Shown here: positions 61,852-64,000 of the stretch, in pieces
Layout of the letters: every line of letters starts with the position of its first letter
Position numbering within the stretch: the first letter of the stretch is position 1
Assembly: GCF_004764705.1 (NCBI RefSeq)
Contig: NZ_SHLX01000004.1
Location: 1-64,000, forward strand
DNA from: Paenibacillus cymbidii
GTDB lineage: Bacteria; Bacillota; Bacilli; Paenibacillales; NBRC-103111
Reading direction: 5' to 3'
Length of the DNA stretch: 64,000 bases
Made by a program: the position numbers and the translations under genes
Notes under the pieces: generated by a model
The model's database searches: none
What the model was told of the DNA's origin: nothing
Seen by the model: the letters and a program-made list of their open reading frames with translations, nothing else

Positions 61852-62520
61852 ATGGCGCACGAACTCCCCGTTCGCGTTTTTAAAGATGAGTTGTACCGGC
61901 AGTTCGCCCGGATCGGGAAATGCTTGTCCAGCGATAAACGGCTGGAGCTGCTGCACCTGTTGTCGCAAGGGCCCAAGTCGGTAGAGAAAATGGCCGATGC
62001 AACCGGGATGAGTGTGGCCAATGTTTCGCGCCATCTGCAGATTTTGCTGGACGCCAATCTGGTGAAATTCAGCAAGAAGGGAACTTATGTGATTTACACG
62101 CTGGCCAGTCCCGAGATTGAAGGGTTTATCCATTCGTTGTGGCGCATCAGCGAAATGCAACTGGGCGACGTCTTGCGAATTAAAAACGATTTTATGAGCC
62201 ATTGCGACGATTTGCAGTCGCTTTCGCTCGCCGAAGCCGTAACCCGAGTGGCGGACGGCAGCATTCTGCTGCTTGATGTTCGGCCTACCGACGAGTACGA
62301 GGCGGGTCATATTCCGGGAGCGATCTCGGTACCGATGGAAGAGTTGAATCGTTTCATGCAGACGCTGCCCAAAGGCGCACAAATTGCCGCTTATTGCCGC
62401 GGCCCTTATTGCGTGTTTGCGGCCGAGGCGGTGGCGATGCTGCAGCAAGCGGGATTTACCGCTTACCGGCTGGCGGAAGGGGTGTTTGAATGGCGGGAAC
62501 AACAGGTCGGGAAAGGGTGA
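61852..62520 (+). CDS. ArsR-family regulator fused to a rhodanese domain
   Basis: A 222-residue protein. Residues ~10-95 form an ArsR winged helix (CLSSDKRLELLHLLSQGPKS, MSVANVSRHLQILLDANLV), and ~125-218 form a rhodanese domain with LLDVRPTDEYEAGHIPGAISVP. Its active loop is CRGPYC, carrying the persulfide-forming Cys. Such fusions are thought to sense reactive sulfur or redox state. The ATG at 61852 follows GGTGGAGG. A longer frame from 61783 would start in the promoter. It is in an operon with an MFS transporter 13 bases downstream. A shared operator with ytxJ suggests a thiol-stress regulon. Confidence 0.88.
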   Translation: MAHELPVRVFKDELYRQFARIGKCLSSDKRLELLHLLSQGPKSVEKMADATGMSVANVSRHLQILLDANLVKFSKKGTYVIYTLASPEIEGFIHSLWRISEMQLGDVLRIKNDFMSHCDDLQSLSLAEAVTRVADGSILLLDVRPTDEYEAGHIPGAISVPMEELNRFMQTLPKGAQIAAYCRGPYCVFAAEAVAMLQQAGFTAYRLAEGVFEWREQQVGKG

Positions 62521-62533
62521 GGAGCGTTCGCTC

Positions 62534-63874
62534 ATGGAACAGCAAACGGTAGTACGGGGCAAACAGAGGAAATACTTGCCCGAGCCGCTTGGCGAGTACG
62601 TAGCTTCTCCCGATAAGCAGCGCCAGTTATTCAAACGAACCATGAGGATTGTCATGGCTTCGCAAATGTTTGGCGGAGCAGGCCTGGCTGCGGGCATCAC
62701 GGTAGGCGCGCTGCTCGCTCAGGATATGCTGGGAACGGACAGTTATGCCGGGGCGCCCGCCGCTTTGTTCACGTTGGGCTCTGCCGCCGCGGCGCTGCTG
62801 GTCGGCCGCCTTTCCCAGCGGGTAGGTCGCCGGGGCGGACTGGCGGCAGGTTTTTTGGCTGGCGGGATTGGCGCCATCGGGGTCGTGTTGGCAGCGATCC
62901 TGAACAGTCTGCCGCTGCTGTTTATTTCGTTATTCATCTACGGCGCAGGGACGGCGACAAATTTGCAGACGCGGTACGCCGGAACGGACCTGGCCCCATC
63001 CACACAACGGGCAAAAGCGATCAGCGCCGCCATGGTGTTTACGACGTTTGGCGCCGTGGCCGGTCCGAATCTGGTCAATGTCACAGGATCGGTTGCGACT
63101 TCCCTTGGCGCTCCCGCGTTATCCGGGCCATTCATGCTGGCGGCTGTTGCTTATATTTTGGCCGGACTGGTGCTTCTCGTGTTTCTCCGTCCCGATCCGC
63201 TTGTCGTCGCCAAAGCGATTGCAGACGCAGCGCGTTCCGGTCAGGGGGGATTGAAAGAGACGGAAGCGTCGGCTGCCGAGCTGCGAGTGAATAAACAAGG
63301 GTTGGTTGTTGGGGCCGCCGTGATGGTGTTGACGCAAATCGTGATGGTTGCCATTATGACCATGACACCGGTGCATATGAAGCACCACGGGCATGGGCTG
63401 GGGAATGTAGGCATCGTAATCGGCATTCATGTGGCGGCCATGTATTTGCCTTCTCTCATTACCGGCGTGCTTGTCGATAAATACGGGCGGACGTTGATGT
63501 CCTATGCCGCCGGAGTCACGTTGCTCCTGGCCGGATTGTTGGCCGCTTTGGCGCCCGGGGATTCGCTGGTTCTTCTCGTGCTGGCGCTTGCGCTGCTCGG
63601 TCTGGGCTGGAACTTTGGCCTCATCAGCGGGACAACGGCGATTGTCGATGCGACTCCTCCGCAAATCCGGGCCAAAACGCAAGGAACGATGGACGTGCTG
63701 ATTGCGTTGGCCGGCGCTTCGGGAGGGGCGGTATCCGGGATTGTGGTGGCACAGTCCAGTTATTCTACGCTGTCGCTAGCGGGGGGATTTCTTTCTTTGC
63801 TGCTCATTCCGGTTGTCGTCTGGTCCCGAAACAAAAAAAGCATGATTTCCAATAAAATTTTTGGGGCATTGTAG
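62534..63874 (+). CDS. MFS transporter
   Basis: A 446-residue major-facilitator protein with about twelve predicted helices and a loop after the sixth (~220-250). GRLSQRVGRRGGLAAG is the family's motif between helices 2 and 3, and GVLVDKYGRTLMSY is its repeat in the second half. The ATG at 62534 has GAGGAG upstream and follows the arsR stop by 13 bases. Co-transcription suggests it exports or imports the compound sensed by the ArsR-rhodanese protein, possibly a sulfur species or toxicant. The substrate is unknown. Confidence 0.85.
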   Translation: MEQQTVVRGKQRKYLPEPLGEYVASPDKQRQLFKRTMRIVMASQMFGGAGLAAGITVGALLAQDMLGTDSYAGAPAALFTLGSAAAALLVGRLSQRVGRRGGLAAGFLAGGIGAIGVVLAAILNSLPLLFISLFIYGAGTATNLQTRYAGTDLAPSTQRAKAISAAMVFTTFGAVAGPNLVNVTGSVATSLGAPALSGPFMLAAVAYILAGLVLLVFLRPDPLVVAKAIADAARSGQGGLKETEASAAELRVNKQGLVVGAAVMVLTQIVMVAIMTMTPVHMKHHGHGLGNVGIVIGIHVAAMYLPSLITGVLVDKYGRTLMSYAAGVTLLLAGLLAALAPGDSLVLLVLALALLGLGWNFGLISGTTAIVDATPPQIRAKTQGTMDVLIALAGASGGAVSGIVVAQSSYSTLSLAGGFLSLLLIPVVVWSRNKKSMISNKIFGAL

Positions 63875-63942
63875 AAATCGGCTGCGTGAAGACGACATCA
63901 TCATGAAACCAAAATCATGTTGCTCACGGAAGGAGCAAGAGA

Positions 63943-64000
63943 ATGAATTATGCGTTGATGTTTTATGAAAGCCAGGAGGACTTTGCGTCAAGGACGGATC
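63943..64000 (+). CDS. Start of a YCII-related (DGPF domain) protein, cut by the window end
   Basis: Only 19 codons are present (MNYALMFYESQEDFASRTD). The YALMFYE opening and acidic follow-on match the N-terminus of YCII-related/DGPF-domain proteins. AAGGAGCAAGAGA is a good ribosome site. The rest lies outside the window, so the call rests on the N-terminus alone. Confidence 0.55.
   Translation, partial: MNYALMFYESQEDFASRTD

Overview
The window looks like a chromosomal segment of a Gram-positive bacterium of the Paenibacillus/Cohnella type. The evidence is strong AGGAGG-type ribosome sites, several TTG and GTG starts, CUT1 permeases of the LplB/LplC (YtcP) type, YesM/YesN-like two-component and membrane-anchored AraC regulators, and a bacillithiol-system YtxJ protein. 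No rRNA, tRNA, transposase, integrase or CRISPR array is visible.

Layout. 1-629 is non-coding repeat DNA. 630-4330 carries a UxaA-family dehydratase with an unusual internal duplication, and an aldose dehydrogenase of the aldo/keto reductase class. ytxJ (4561-4896) stands alone behind its own promoter. 5072-11340 is a tightly packed, partly overlapping gene run: two creatininase-family hydrolases, an unrecognised conserved 371-residue protein, an SDR, a RidA protein, a cytoplasmic CBM9-like protein, an IclR regulator and an SMP-30-type lactonase. 11337-22909 is a plant-polysaccharide (pectin/rhamnogalacturonan) module: GH105, an esterase, an AraC-type membrane regulator, a CUT1 importer with its lipoprotein, a PL26/YetA-like lyase and an (alpha/alpha)6 glycosidase. 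22933-28882 is a second AraC regulator plus CUT1 importer. 28976-35541 is a run of sulfatase, 2-hydroxyacid dehydrogenase, zinc alcohol dehydrogenase, YciI protein, nucleoside hydrolase, DhaK and DhaL. 35856-40713 holds a secreted beta-helix protein and a serine hydrolase. 40714-41866 is decayed or repetitive DNA: a broken fascin-like domain, a TTAAGTG-rich AT patch and four 51-bp tandem repeats. 41867-58762 is a third catabolic module: Gfo/Idh oxidoreductase, FAD oxidoreductase, CUT1 importer, YesN/YesM two-component system, SGNH hydrolase, aldo/keto reductase and a 1752-residue secreted heparinase II/III protein ending in three CBM96-like domains. The last part holds a truncated ECF sigma factor, a set of hairpins, a reverse-strand MATE exporter and a small membrane-anchored protein, an ArsR-rhodanese regulator with an MFS transporter, and the start of a YCII-like gene.

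How it fits together. Secreted enzymes (heparinase-CBM96, beta-helix protein) probably attack acidic or sulfated polysaccharides outside. Three ATPase-less CUT1 importers bring oligosaccharides in. Enzymes without signal peptides (GH105, PL26-like, (alpha/alpha)6 glycosidase, sulfatase) finish hydrolysis inside. Sugar dehydrogenases, a lactonase and a UxaA dehydratase would suit a non-phosphorylative sugar-acid route, and the DhaK/DhaL pair a ketose-type phosphorylation. These pathway links are inferred from domain content.

The most specific new observation is a shared operator-like element, TTCAA-N3-TTCAATTGAA, placed directly after the -10 box of both ytxJ and the arsR-rhodanese gene 57 kb away. 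It suggests a small persulfide- or thiol-responsive regulon.
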